Assembly (NCBI GenBank): GCA_019694575.1
Contig: JAIBBR010000005.1
Span: 1-64,000, forward strand
Length of the DNA: 64,000 nt
DNA from: Myxococcaceae bacterium
GTDB taxonomy: Bacteria; Myxococcota; Myxococcia; Myxococcales; Myxococcaceae
Direction: 5' to 3'
Below the pieces are notes generated by a model. The model had not been told where the DNA came from and did no database searches. It saw only the letters and a program-made list of their open reading frames with translations. Positions 1 to 7,216 of the stretch are shown here, piece by piece; position 1 is the first letter of the stretch, and the number at the start of each line of letters is the position of its first letter. The translations under genes were made by a program, and so were the position numbers.

Positions 1-32
1 TTTCGCTCGATCAACTCCGCCACGCCGCCCAT
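1..32 (-). CDS. Start of an unidentified gene (partial, runs off the left edge)
   Basis: An ATG on the minus strand at 32 opens a frame reading MGGVAELIERK to the window edge. A strong Shine-Dalgarno sequence, GGAGGAA, lies 7 bases upstream on that strand (about 39-45), which is why I call a gene. Eleven residues are too few to assign a family. It is transcribed away from the rest of the window. Confidence 0.45.
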   Translation of the reverse strand, partial: MGGVAELIER

Positions 33-171
33 TGCCGTTCCTCCACCAGCGATGCACCGTAGCAATCGGCCCTCACACGCCCTGACGCGATACCGCCGGT
101 TTGCTCTGAGGGACAGAACGGGCTGGTTGGTCACATGTTGCGGTTCAGCAGCTTTGCTCGGGCTGGTTTTG

Positions 172-227
172 GAGGGGGTGTGTGAGATCGACATCCTCCG
201 AGGGACGACGACTCCACACACCCCCTC
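172..227. repeat. Perfect 13-bp inverted repeat with 30-nt loop
   Basis: GAGGGGGTGTGTG at 172-184 is the exact reverse complement of CACACACCCCCTC at 215-227. The 30-base loop contains a small CCT/AGG hairpin. No T-run follows on either strand, so it is not a classic terminator. It could be a structured leader RNA for the left-edge gene or a relic. Confidence 0.5.
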
Positions 228-302
228 GAGAAGACCGGGGCGCCCTCGCAGTTCAGCAGATCAGACCGCAGTCATTCAGCTGGCAAGAAGTGCAGTGGGT
301 GG

Positions 303-329
303 CCGGCAGCCCCGTTTTTGGGGTGCCGG
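303..329 (-). terminator. Hairpin just after the CNNM-family gene
   Basis: Arms CCGGCAGCCCC (303-313) and GGGGTGCCGG (320-329) pair over 10 bp with one bulged G, around a 6-base loop. It begins 8 bases past the stop codon of the 338-1735 gene. There is no U-tract on the exit side, so the terminator call is tentative. Confidence 0.4.
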
Positions 330-337
330 TAAATCGG

Positions 338-1735
338 TTACGTCGGCCGGGCAGGTGACGCGCGCGGAGGCACGGCCGCGGGCGCTGACGGCCTGGGCGC
401 CGAAGGCCGGGGAGAAATCAGCGCCCCTTCGCTGCGTTCTGGCGCCGCCGCACCGGCCCGTGGCTTCACCACCCGAATACGGTCTAAGCGCGGGCCTTCT
501 TTCGACTGCACGATGAACTGCCAGCCGTTGAGGCCGAACTTGTCGCCCACCTCGGGTATCGCTCCGCGCAGTGAGCTCAAATAACCGCCCAGCGTTTCGT
601 ACTCGCCCTCGGGCAGCTCGAAGTCGAAGGCCTTGCCGAAGTCAGTGGGGGTGAGCTGCGCGTCGACCATGAAGGTGCCGTCGGGCTGCTTCTCGAAAAG
701 CTTTTCAACCTCTTCGAACTCGTCGCCAATATCACCCACGATTTCGCGCAAAATGTCTTCCAAGGTGACGATGCCCATGAAGCCGCCGTACTCGTCGACC
801 ACCACCGCCATGTGAATGCGCTGGCGCTGCATTTCGCGCAGCAAGTCGCCAATCGGCTTTACCCAGGGCACGAAAACGGCAGGGCGCACCAAGTCTTGCA
901 GCACAATCAATTCGGGGTGCTGGGTCAGCGGCACCAAGTCGCGCACGTGCAAAATGCCGACAATCTGGTCGGGCTTTTCACGAAAGGCCGGCATGCGTGA
1001 GTGGCTCTCTTCGGCCAGCACCCGCAAAATCTCTTCAGATGACGTGTTCAAGTCGAGCATCACCACGTCGGTGCGCGGCACCATCACGTCGCGACAGGTC
1101 TTGTCAGACAGCTCGAAGATAGAGCGAATGAGCTGCGGCGCGCCTTTGTCGAGGTGCTTGGTGGCGGCTTGGGCTTCGAGCAGCTTCTCTAATTCTTCGA
1201 GCGGAGGCGGCGGCGCTTCGAAACGCACCTTGGCGCCAAAGGGTGTCAGCATCACGTTGAGCGGCGCTACCAACAGGCGCATCAGCGGGTAGAGCACGGT
1301 GGTGACGAGAGAAGCCAAACCCGACAGCCGCAGCGCCCAGCCTTCAGGGTTGGCCGAGCCCCAAGCGCGAAAAGACGTGTCTACCACGCTGGCCAAAATC
1401 GCCACCAACAAGGCGCTGGTGAGCGGTGTTACCCACGACAACCAGGCAGAATCAGTGAGCGCGGCCAGCGGCACGTTGAGCAGCCGCGGTGGCACCAAGG
1501 TGGCAATCGACGCGGCGGTGAAGCCAAAGAGCACCATGCCAAAGCGCAGCGCGGCGGCGGTGGCCTCGCGCTCGGTCTTCAGGCGCAAAACGCGGGCGCC
1601 CCGGCGCGGGTGCACGTTCTTGAGCTCCTTGGCCTGCAAGTCGCTCGTTCCGTACAGTGCACTTTCGACGGCCGCCAGTAACCCTCTGATGCCTAAAAGG
1701 GTGAACAGCACGGCCCACATCGCCCAAGTCGGCAT
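338..1735 (-). CDS. CNNM/CorC-family membrane protein with CBS pair (hemolysin-family)
   Basis: The 465-residue protein has the three-part layout of the CorC/HlyC/CNNM family. An N-terminal DUF21-type membrane domain has hydrophobic stretches near residues 7-22, 62-82, 100-120 and 137-160. A CBS-domain pair follows at about 215-330, with the conserved segment VDEYGGFMGIVTLEDILREI near 313. A CorC_HlyC domain lies at about 345-425. The family is linked to Mg2+/Co2+ transport or efflux, and the CBS pair binds nucleotides. The last 40 residues are an unconserved Pro/Ala/Arg tail. The gene is divergent from purS with only about 30 bases between starts, so the promoters must overlap. Family assignment is firm; substrate is unknown. 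Confidence 0.9.
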   Translation of the reverse strand: MPTWAMWAVLFTLLGIRGLLAAVESALYGTSDLQAKELKNVHPRRGARVLRLKTEREATAAALRFGMVLFGFTAASIATLVPPRLLNVPLAALTDSAWLSWVTPLTSALLVAILASVVDTSFRAWGSANPEGWALRLSGLASLVTTVLYPLMRLLVAPLNVMLTPFGAKVRFEAPPPPLEELEKLLEAQAATKHLDKGAPQLIRSIFELSDKTCRDVMVPRTDVVMLDLNTSSEEILRVLAEESHSRMPAFREKPDQIVGILHVRDLVPLTQHPELIVLQDLVRPAVFVPWVKPIGDLLREMQRQRIHMAVVVDEYGGFMGIVTLEDILREIVGDIGDEFEEVEKLFEKQPDGTFMVDAQLTPTDFGKAFDFELPEGEYETLGGYLSSLRGAIPEVGDKFGLNGWQFIVQSKEGPRLDRIRVVKPRAGAAAPERSEGALISPRPSAPRPSAPAAVPPRASPARPT

Positions 1736-1765
1736 CGCTTCTTCATATCTGATATGCGGGCGTCT

Positions 1766-2008
1766 ATGCGCGCACGTGTCTACATCACCTTGAAGACTGG
1801 GGTTTTAGACCCGGCAGGGCAGGCGGTTGAAAAGAGCCTCCATGCCCTGGGCTATGGGCAAGTGTCAGAGGTACGTCTGGGTAAGTTCGTAGAGCTGAAT
1901 GTCGCCGCGGCAGAGCCGGCGGTGGTTCAAAAACAAGTCGAAGCAATGTGCGAAAAGCTGCTCGCCAACACGGTGGTGGAAAACTACCGCGTGGAGCTGC
2001 TCAAGTGA
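1766..2008 (+). CDS. purS: Phosphoribosylformylglycinamidine synthase subunit PurS
   Basis: This 80-residue protein matches the PurS family in length and sequence, opening with [20 protein letters not shown]. PurS bridges PurL and PurQ in the multi-subunit FGAM synthase of purine biosynthesis and helps pass ammonia between them. An ATG 12 bases upstream (1754) is also in frame. I chose 1766 because PurS proteins normally begin right at the M-(K/R)-A-R-V strand. The TGA stop overlaps the purQ start in a GTGA junction, so purS and purQ are translationally coupled. The third subunit, small PurL, is encoded at 7217-9430. Confidence 0.92.
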   Translation: MRARVYITLKTGVLDPAGQAVEKSLHALGYGQVSEVRLGKFVELNVAAAEPAVVQKQVEAMCEKLLANTVVENYRVELLK

Positions 2009-2658
2009 CTCGCTTCGGCGTCGTCGCTTTTCCCGGCAGCAATTGCGATGCCGACGCATTGCACGTGGTGCGCGAAGTGTTGGGCGCCAAGGCCGAAGTG
2101 CTGTGGCACAAAGAGCGCGACTTGAAGGGCAGCGATGTGGTGATTCTGCCCGGCGGGTTTAGCTACGGCGATTATCTGCGCTGCGGAGCGATTGCGCGCT
2201 TTTCTCCGGTGATGGAAGAAGTGGCCGCGTTCGCCAAGAAAGGCGGCCGGGTGCTGGGCATTTGTAACGGGTTTCAGATTTTGACCGAGGCGGGGTTGTT
2301 GCCTGGCGTGTTGCTGCGCAACGCTTCGTGCCGCTTTATCTGCAGCGAGGTGGCGGTGAAGGTTGAGAACGCCACCACGCCGTTCACCGCCGGCACGAAA
2401 AAGGGCGACGTGCTGCGCATGCCCATTGCGCACGCCGAGGGTAATTATTACCTCGACGACGACGGCTTGACGCGGCTCGAGGGCAACGGGCAGGTGGTGC
2501 TGCGTTATGTCGAAAACCCCAACGGAGCGCGCCACGACATTGCCGGTATCGTCAATGAAAACCGCAATGTGATGGGCATGATGCCGCACCCTGAGCGGGC
2601 GGCTGAATCAGTGTTGGGAAGTGTCGATGGTTTGAAGTTGTTCAAGTCGTTGCTTTAG
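2005..2658 (+). CDS. purQ: Phosphoribosylformylglycinamidine synthase subunit PurQ (glutaminase)
   Basis: PurQ is the class I glutamine amidotransferase subunit that supplies ammonia for FGAR to FGAM conversion. The 217-residue protein carries the nucleophile elbow GICNGFQ with Cys87, and the catalytic His195/Glu197 in MMPHPER, plus the [11 protein letters not shown] segment typical of PurQ. The GTG start at 2005 overlaps the purS stop (GTGA). The open frame extends further upstream, but the PurQ family begins at [14 protein letters not shown]. All catalytic residues are present, so it should be active. Confidence 0.95.
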   Translation: MTRFGVVAFPGSNCDADALHVVREVLGAKAEVLWHKERDLKGSDVVILPGGFSYGDYLRCGAIARFSPVMEEVAAFAKKGGRVLGICNGFQILTEAGLLPGVLLRNASCRFICSEVAVKVENATTPFTAGTKKGDVLRMPIAHAEGNYYLDDDGLTRLEGNGQVVLRYVENPNGARHDIAGIVNENRNVMGMMPHPERAAESVLGSVDGLKLFKSLL

Positions 2659-2673
2659 CTGACTGAAAGAGCG

Positions 2674-3330
2674 GTGGGCGTGTTCGATTTTGGCAACATT
2701 GGGCAGAACATCATCTACACAATTCCGCTCATCATGAGCCTGAGCATTCATGAGTTTGCTCATGCCTGGAGCGCTTACAAGTTGGGTGACGACACCGCGG
2801 CGATGCAGGGCCGCATGACGCTCAACCCGATGGTGCATATTGACCCTATCGGCTCGCTCTTGCTCCCGCTGTTGGGCGTGCCTTTCGGTTGGGCCAAGCC
2901 GGTGCCGGTGAACCCCGCGCGCTTTCGCCGCAATGTGAACATGAGTACCGGCATGGCGATTACCGCGGCGGCCGGGCCGATTTCGAACGTTTGCCTCGCG
3001 GTGGTGGCGGCGGTGGCGTGGGGTCTGACGATGCGCTTCGTGCCGTCGATGCGCGGCGACATGGCGCTCAATACCCTGGCGATGATTTTGATTATGCAGA
3101 ACATCGGTTTGGCGCTTTTCAATTTGCTGCCCGTGCCGCCGCTCGATGGCAGCCGTTTGCTCGAGCGGGCGTTGACGTATCGCAACCGTGAATTGTGGGA
3201 GACGATTGAGCGGTTCTCTCCCATTCTGCTCATCGCCGCATTCGTGCTGGCGCGTTACGTACTTGCAGGGCCGTTGTCATATCTCTTTCGCGTGCTGACC
3301 GACGTGACACAAGCCATCGCGGGAGTGTGA
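2674..3330 (+). CDS. Site-2 protease family protein (M50 metallopeptidase)
   Basis: This 218-residue, multi-pass membrane protein has the M50 zinc-protease signatures. HEFAH at residues 26-30 supplies two zinc-binding histidines and the catalytic Glu, and NLLPVPPLDG at 150-159 supplies the third (Asp) ligand. Hydrophobic segments lie near 12-28, 96-117, 131-152 and 181-198. It is the short form, with no PDZ or CBS domain. Such proteins cleave substrates within the membrane; the substrate here cannot be told. The GTG start lies 15 bases after purQ, so it is probably co-transcribed with it. It ends in a GTGA overlap with the next gene. Confidence 0.88.
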   Translation: MGVFDFGNIGQNIIYTIPLIMSLSIHEFAHAWSAYKLGDDTAAMQGRMTLNPMVHIDPIGSLLLPLLGVPFGWAKPVPVNPARFRRNVNMSTGMAITAAAGPISNVCLAVVAAVAWGLTMRFVPSMRGDMALNTLAMILIMQNIGLALFNLLPVPPLDGSRLLERALTYRNRELWETIERFSPILLIAAFVLARYVLAGPLSYLFRVLTDVTQAIAGV

Positions 3331-4022
3331 CGCACGTGCGCGTCGTTTTCGGAGCGCTGTGTGTGTTGTGCGCGGCTCCGAGTTGGGCGTGGCCGGTGGA
3401 CCAAGTGCGCGATGTCGACGTGGGCACGCCTGCGCTGATTCCGTTGGGTGGGCTCGACTGGTTCGAAGTCGAAGACGCCTCGGTGCTCACCGCGCAGCGC
3501 ATGCCCGCCGGTGAATTGATGCTGATGGGCGCCAAGCCTGGCCGCTCGCTGTTGCTGCTCTACGGTGACGGAAAAATGGCGGTGTGGCAGGTGCGGGTGG
3601 CGAGCAAGCCGTTGGCTGATGGCGCGCTGCTCGAGGCGGCGAAGAAAGTCTGCCCCAAGTTGAAAGCCACGCCCGACGAAGAGACGCAGCTCGTCACCCC
3701 CATTGCTGATGAGAAGTGCCGCGCGGCGTTGCTCTCGTTATTCAAGACCGACAGCTATGTGGCGGGCAAAATGGAGCTCGTCTTCGAGCTCGCAGCGTTG
3801 CAGTCGCAATTGAAGGCGCTCAACGAGGCGTTCGCAGGCGTGACGAAAGCACCGCTTCGAACGCGCTATTTGGGCGCGGGTTTAGAGCTCTCGGGCCAAT
3901 TGTCGGTCAGCGAGCACAAGAAAGTGTTGTGGGCACTCTTTCGAGCGTCTGTCGGCCGGGTGGCACTCAATGACCAAATAGAGCTGCCTGAAGCTGTCGA
4001 CGCCGGTGAGGCCGCGCGATGA
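3327..4022 (+). CDS. Exported protein with pilus-assembly/secretin N-terminal-type domain
   Basis: A signal peptide (hydrophobic to about residue 20, ending APSWA) is followed at about 26-90 by a compact beta-rich domain. It resembles the N-terminal domain of pilus-assembly/type II-III secretin proteins of the CpaC/RcpA type: an alternation of strand, 'LTAQRMPAGELMLMGAKPG' and 'LLLLYGDGKMAVWQVRV'. The remaining 140 residues are not recognised and there is no secretin barrel domain, so this would be a stand-alone domain protein of the periplasm. The GTG start overlaps the M50 gene and the stop overlaps the next ATG, so it is part of a coupled string. Confidence 0.65.
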   Translation: MTHVRVVFGALCVLCAAPSWAWPVDQVRDVDVGTPALIPLGGLDWFEVEDASVLTAQRMPAGELMLMGAKPGRSLLLLYGDGKMAVWQVRVASKPLADGALLEAAKKVCPKLKATPDEETQLVTPIADEKCRAALLSLFKTDSYVAGKMELVFELAALQSQLKALNEAFAGVTKAPLRTRYLGAGLELSGQLSVSEHKKVLWALFRASVGRVALNDQIELPEAVDAGEAAR

Positions 4023-4891
4023 TTTTGGTGCACGGCGGTGCGGGTGAAGTCGGCCCGCTCGACAACCGCGAGCAGGCCATCAACGGAGTGAAGATTGCCG
4101 CCCGCGTCGGTCAGCGCGTGTTGAACGAAGGCGGCACCGCGCTCGACGCCGTGGTCGCCGCGGTGGTGGCGCTCGAGAATGACCCCATTTTCAACGCCGG
4201 GCTGGGCTCAACCCTGACCCGCGAAGGCGAAGTCGAGATGGACGCCGCGCTGATGAATGGCCGCAATTTGGCCGCCGGGGCGGTGGCCAACGTCAAAGAC
4301 ATTCAGAACCCCATTTTGCTCGCGCGGCTCGTCATGGAGCGCACACCCCACGTGTTGCTGGTGGGTGAAGGTGCGCACGCTTTTGCCCGGGAGCAGCAAG
4401 TGACTTTCGTCGAGCCGGGCGGGTTGGTGACGCCCCGGGTGCGCGCCAAATGGGAAAAAGCGCTCAGCGAAGACACGCTCGGCGTTGAAGGCGGCACGGT
4501 GGGGGCGGTGGCGGTCGACAGAAAAGGCCACGTGGCCGCGGCGACGTCGACCGGAGGCACCTTGCTCAAGCGCAGCGGCCGCGTGGGCGATTCTCCGTTG
4601 ATTGGCGCAGGCACTTTTGCCGACGACTTGGGCGCCGCGGTGTCGTGCACCGGGCACGGCGAGAGCATGATGAAAACGGTGCTCGCCAAATATGCGTCAG
4701 ACCGGGTGCGCGGAGGCGCGGCCCCCGACGTGGCGGCCCGCGCGGCGATAGAAGAACTGTGGCGCGTGGGCGGCCGAGGCGGAGTGATTTTGGCCGACGC
4801 CAAGGGGCGGCTGGGTTTCGCCTTCAACACCGCCCGCCTGGCCCGGGCATGGGTCGACGCTGAAGGCCACGAAGGCGCAGGTTACGAATAA
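4019..4891 (+). CDS. Isoaspartyl peptidase/L-asparaginase (Ntn-hydrolase, family T2)
   Basis: The 290-residue protein belongs to the plant-type asparaginase family. These enzymes cleave themselves to expose an N-terminal threonine and hydrolyse isoaspartyl peptides or asparagine. The N-terminal ILVHGGAG, the GLGS loop near 61-64, and the cleavage/nucleophile site GGTVGAVA (Thr160) are all present, as is a STGG segment near 177. The ATG overlaps the preceding TGA (ATGA). Its 3' end overlaps the antisense reading frame of the truncated DUF6311-like gene on the other strand. No signal peptide, so presumably cytoplasmic. Confidence 0.9.
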   Translation: MILVHGGAGEVGPLDNREQAINGVKIAARVGQRVLNEGGTALDAVVAAVVALENDPIFNAGLGSTLTREGEVEMDAALMNGRNLAAGAVANVKDIQNPILLARLVMERTPHVLLVGEGAHAFAREQQVTFVEPGGLVTPRVRAKWEKALSEDTLGVEGGTVGAVAVDRKGHVAAATSTGGTLLKRSGRVGDSPLIGAGTFADDLGAAVSCTGHGESMMKTVLAKYASDRVRGGAAPDVAARAAIEELWRVGGRGGVILADAKGRLGFAFNTARLARAWVDAEGHEGAGYE

Positions 4892-5857
4892 AATTACTGG
4901 CCCGCGAGCGCGGCTTGCAGCCGGGTCGGCCTCGCGGTGGCGATGGGCGAGCACGGCCGCGGTGAAGAGCAAGGCAATGCCTCCTAAGCCCAAATAGCCG
5001 AAGCCTTCGTATTGCTCGGTGTGGCCCAACGACAACGGGGGAAACAGGCGTGACCAGCCGAGCGGGTTGATGAAGGTAAAGAGGTCTGCCGAGAAATAGC
5101 CAAAGCCTTCGGCCGAGCGGTTGACGCCCGAGCCCACGCTGCCGATGAAGACCGCCGGTGCGATGAACGCAATGGCTTGTAAGACGAGACCGCCCGCGAG
5201 CTGAGCGCGCGTGATGAGCCGGTCGACCCACCGCCACTTCACGAGCAGCGACGTGCACAGCGCGGCCACCATTGCCGCGAGCGTGGGGTGAATGCCAATG
5301 CACACCGCAATGGTGAGCAGCGAGAGCAGAAACGGCGTGCGGGTGTCAGCGCGGGCAGAGACAGGCGCGAAATACAACCAAAGCACGAAGAGCAGTGCCG
5401 CCATGCCGCACAGCGCTTCATGCGAAAGGCGAAACATCAACACCGGCGCGAGCACGAAAACCGCTCCGCCCATCACTTGCACCCAGCCGCGGGGGTCGAA
5501 GCGTTTCACCAACTTGGCGCCGATGAAGCCTTGCAGAAAAAAACAGGTGAAGAGCCAAAGCCCGACGTATTGAAACGGCCGAGGCAACAGCGGCGACCCG
5601 AGCTTGAAAACCGCCGCCACCCACGGCAGCGAGTCGGTGAAGGCAATGTTGGTGCCCATGGGGTAGGGCAAGGTGTCGACCCGGCCCAACGGCAGGTGCC
5701 AAGCGTCGTCGCGGTAGAAGGCCCAGCCCACGTAGTGCTGCGCCCAATCGCCGGTTCCCAACCACGCCACTTGGGTGGGCGAAAGCACCCGAAAGTACCC
5801 TTGGGCCCCCAGCCACAAAATGCCGAGCAACCCGGTGAGCAGGGCAGGCAAATGCAT
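4697..5857 (-). CDS. DUF6311-like membrane protein, apparently truncated at its C-terminus
   Basis: This resembles DUF6311 membrane proteins (putative GT-C-like glycosyltransferases). The signature region is GDWAQHYVGWAFYRDDAWH followed by PLGRVDTLPYPMG, with about eight hydrophobic segments between 5857 and about 4900. From about 4890 onward the frame simply reads antisense to the asparaginase gene and becomes non-hydrophobic (GQAGGVEGETQPP...). The native C-terminal third therefore seems to be missing. I chose ATG 5857; a GTG at 5878 is also possible, and the frame extends to 6079 without family resemblance. It could be a pseudogene or a shortened but functional version. Confidence 0.6.
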   Translation of the reverse strand: MHLPALLTGLLGILWLGAQGYFRVLSPTQVAWLGTGDWAQHYVGWAFYRDDAWHLPLGRVDTLPYPMGTNIAFTDSLPWVAAVFKLGSPLLPRPFQYVGLWLFTCFFLQGFIGAKLVKRFDPRGWVQVMGGAVFVLAPVLMFRLSHEALCGMAALLFVLWLYFAPVSARADTRTPFLLSLLTIAVCIGIHPTLAAMVAALCTSLLVKWRWVDRLITRAQLAGGLVLQAIAFIAPAVFIGSVGSGVNRSAEGFGYFSADLFTFINPLGWSRLFPPLSLGHTEQYEGFGYLGLGGIALLFTAAVLAHRHREADPAASRARGPVILFVTCAFVAFSVDPCPGQAGGVEGETQPPLGVGQNHSASAAHAPQFFYRRAGRHVGGRASAHPV

Positions 5858-5997
5858 GGCAAGGCGGAGCGCTTTCACGTGGAGAACGCGCCCGATAGCA
5901 CGAAAGGCAGCGCGCCGCAGAGTGCAAGGCGTGCGTTTATGCCGACGAAGCGCAGATTTTGCGCCGCGGTGCCCAAGGTCAGTTGGGACACGCTGGC

Positions 5998-7167
5998 ATG
6001 TCGGCTGCAGTTGAAGCCGGCATGCATTCACTCCCCATGGCGGGTGCGCTCTCACGCCCCGCGGCACCTTCACTTTCATCAGACCCGTATCGACTGCTCT
6101 TTCCCCTTGGGGTGCTGCTCACCTGGGCCGGCGTGGGTCAGTGGCTCTTCTTCTCGCTCGGGTTGACCGCTCAATTTCGCGTGGTGTTTCACGCCATGGT
6201 GCAGATTCAAGGTTTTCTCGGCTGCTTCGTGGCCGGGTTTTTACTCACCTTCATTCCGCGCAGAACCATGACTGCGCAGCCCGCAGCGTGGCAGGTGGTG
6301 TGGGCCGCCGCCAACCCCGTTTTGCTCACGGTCTTCGCCTGGCAAGAAAAGTGGGCCTGGGCGCAGGTCTTTTGGTTGTTGCAGTTGGGCTTGTTGGGGC
6401 AATTCGCGGTCAGCCGGTTGCGAAAAGCCAACGCCACGCGCCCGCTGCTGCCCAGCCTGGTTTGGCTGCCCGCTTCGTTCATCATCGGCCTCGGAGGCGC
6501 GCTTTTGACACCTTTTGCCGCGTGGCACGATGTGGGCCGCGCCCTGGTGTTAGAAGGCTTTGTCACCGCGTTGGTGCTTGGCATTGGCGCAATGCTCTTG
6601 CCCGTCATCACCAGAGCGCAAGGGCCGTCTTTGGCTTCACCGCGTTCGGCTTATGTTTTTCAAGTGGCGGCGGTGGTGCTCTTCATCGCCAGCTTTTTCT
6701 TTTCTTCGTCACCCCGTTTTGCCTATGCGGCGCGGTGGGCCGTGGTGTGCGCGGTGCTCGTCGTCGGCGCCAAGTTGTGGACATGGCCTACCGAGCCTGG
6801 GCTCAACCGCAAAGCGTCGTGGTTGGCGGGTTGGTGCGTGGTGCTCGCGTACGGCCTGTTGACGCTGTGGCCCGAGCAGCGCTCCATTGGCTTGCATGTG
6901 CTCTTCATTGGTGGCTTTGGGCTGTTGGCGCTCGCCGTGGGGCACCATGTTCTCAAGGCGCACTCGGGTGACGGCGCGTGGCTGCGCAGCGCGGCGCGCG
7001 GCACGTGGGGCCTGTTGTTGTGTTTCGCGGTGAGCCTGTCGGCGCGCGTGGCCATGCAGCTCGATGCGACGCATTACCTGGGGTGGATGACCGTGGCCGC
7101 CAGCGCTTTTTTGGCCGGGGGCGTGTTTTGGCTGCTCGAAGCGTTTACCCGCCGCGCGCGCGTCTAA
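5998..7167 (+). CDS. NnrS family membrane protein
   Basis: NnrS proteins are heme- and copper-containing integral membrane proteins linked to nitric oxide stress. This 389-residue protein has about 12 hydrophobic segments and the family's typical opening, PYRLLFPLGVLLTWAGVGQW, and later HVLFIGGFGLLALAVGHHVL. ATG 5998 is taken; ATGs at 6022 and 6037 are also possible and no strong ribosome site decides. Its start is divergent from the truncated DUF6311-like gene. Nitrate or NO genes are not visible nearby. Confidence 0.85.
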   Translation: MSAAVEAGMHSLPMAGALSRPAAPSLSSDPYRLLFPLGVLLTWAGVGQWLFFSLGLTAQFRVVFHAMVQIQGFLGCFVAGFLLTFIPRRTMTAQPAAWQVVWAAANPVLLTVFAWQEKWAWAQVFWLLQLGLLGQFAVSRLRKANATRPLLPSLVWLPASFIIGLGGALLTPFAAWHDVGRALVLEGFVTALVLGIGAMLLPVITRAQGPSLASPRSAYVFQVAAVVLFIASFFFSSSPRFAYAARWAVVCAVLVVGAKLWTWPTEPGLNRKASWLAGWCVVLAYGLLTLWPEQRSIGLHVLFIGGFGLLALAVGHHVLKAHSGDGAWLRSAARGTWGLLLCFAVSLSARVAMQLDATHYLGWMTVAASAFLAGGVFWLLEAFTRRARV

Positions 7168-7216
7168 ACGTTTAGGTGAAGATCTCTGAGGCCGATTGAA
7201 CTACGAGGCTACGGGC

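Larger units (their letters stand above)
33..337. other. Non-coding gap with two strong inverted repeats
   Basis: The gap lies between the start of the partial left-edge gene and the end of the CNNM-type gene. The plus-strand open frame crossing it has arginine/proline-rich composition and no family resemblance, so I do not call it. The gap holds a perfect 13-bp inverted repeat (172-184 with 215-227), a second hairpin next to the CNNM stop (303-329), and a repeated 9-mer GTTCAGCAG. No tRNA is recognisable. Confidence 0.4.

Noticed and set aside
52-516. Plus-strand open frame of 154 codons at the left end
   Set aside because: Arg/Pro/Ser-rich composition, no family, and its second half is antisense to the CNNM gene's 3' end.
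5288-6166. Plus-strand open frame of 292 codons
   Set aside because: It is antisense to the DUF6311-like gene and has the His/Arg/Glu-rich look of a mirror frame.
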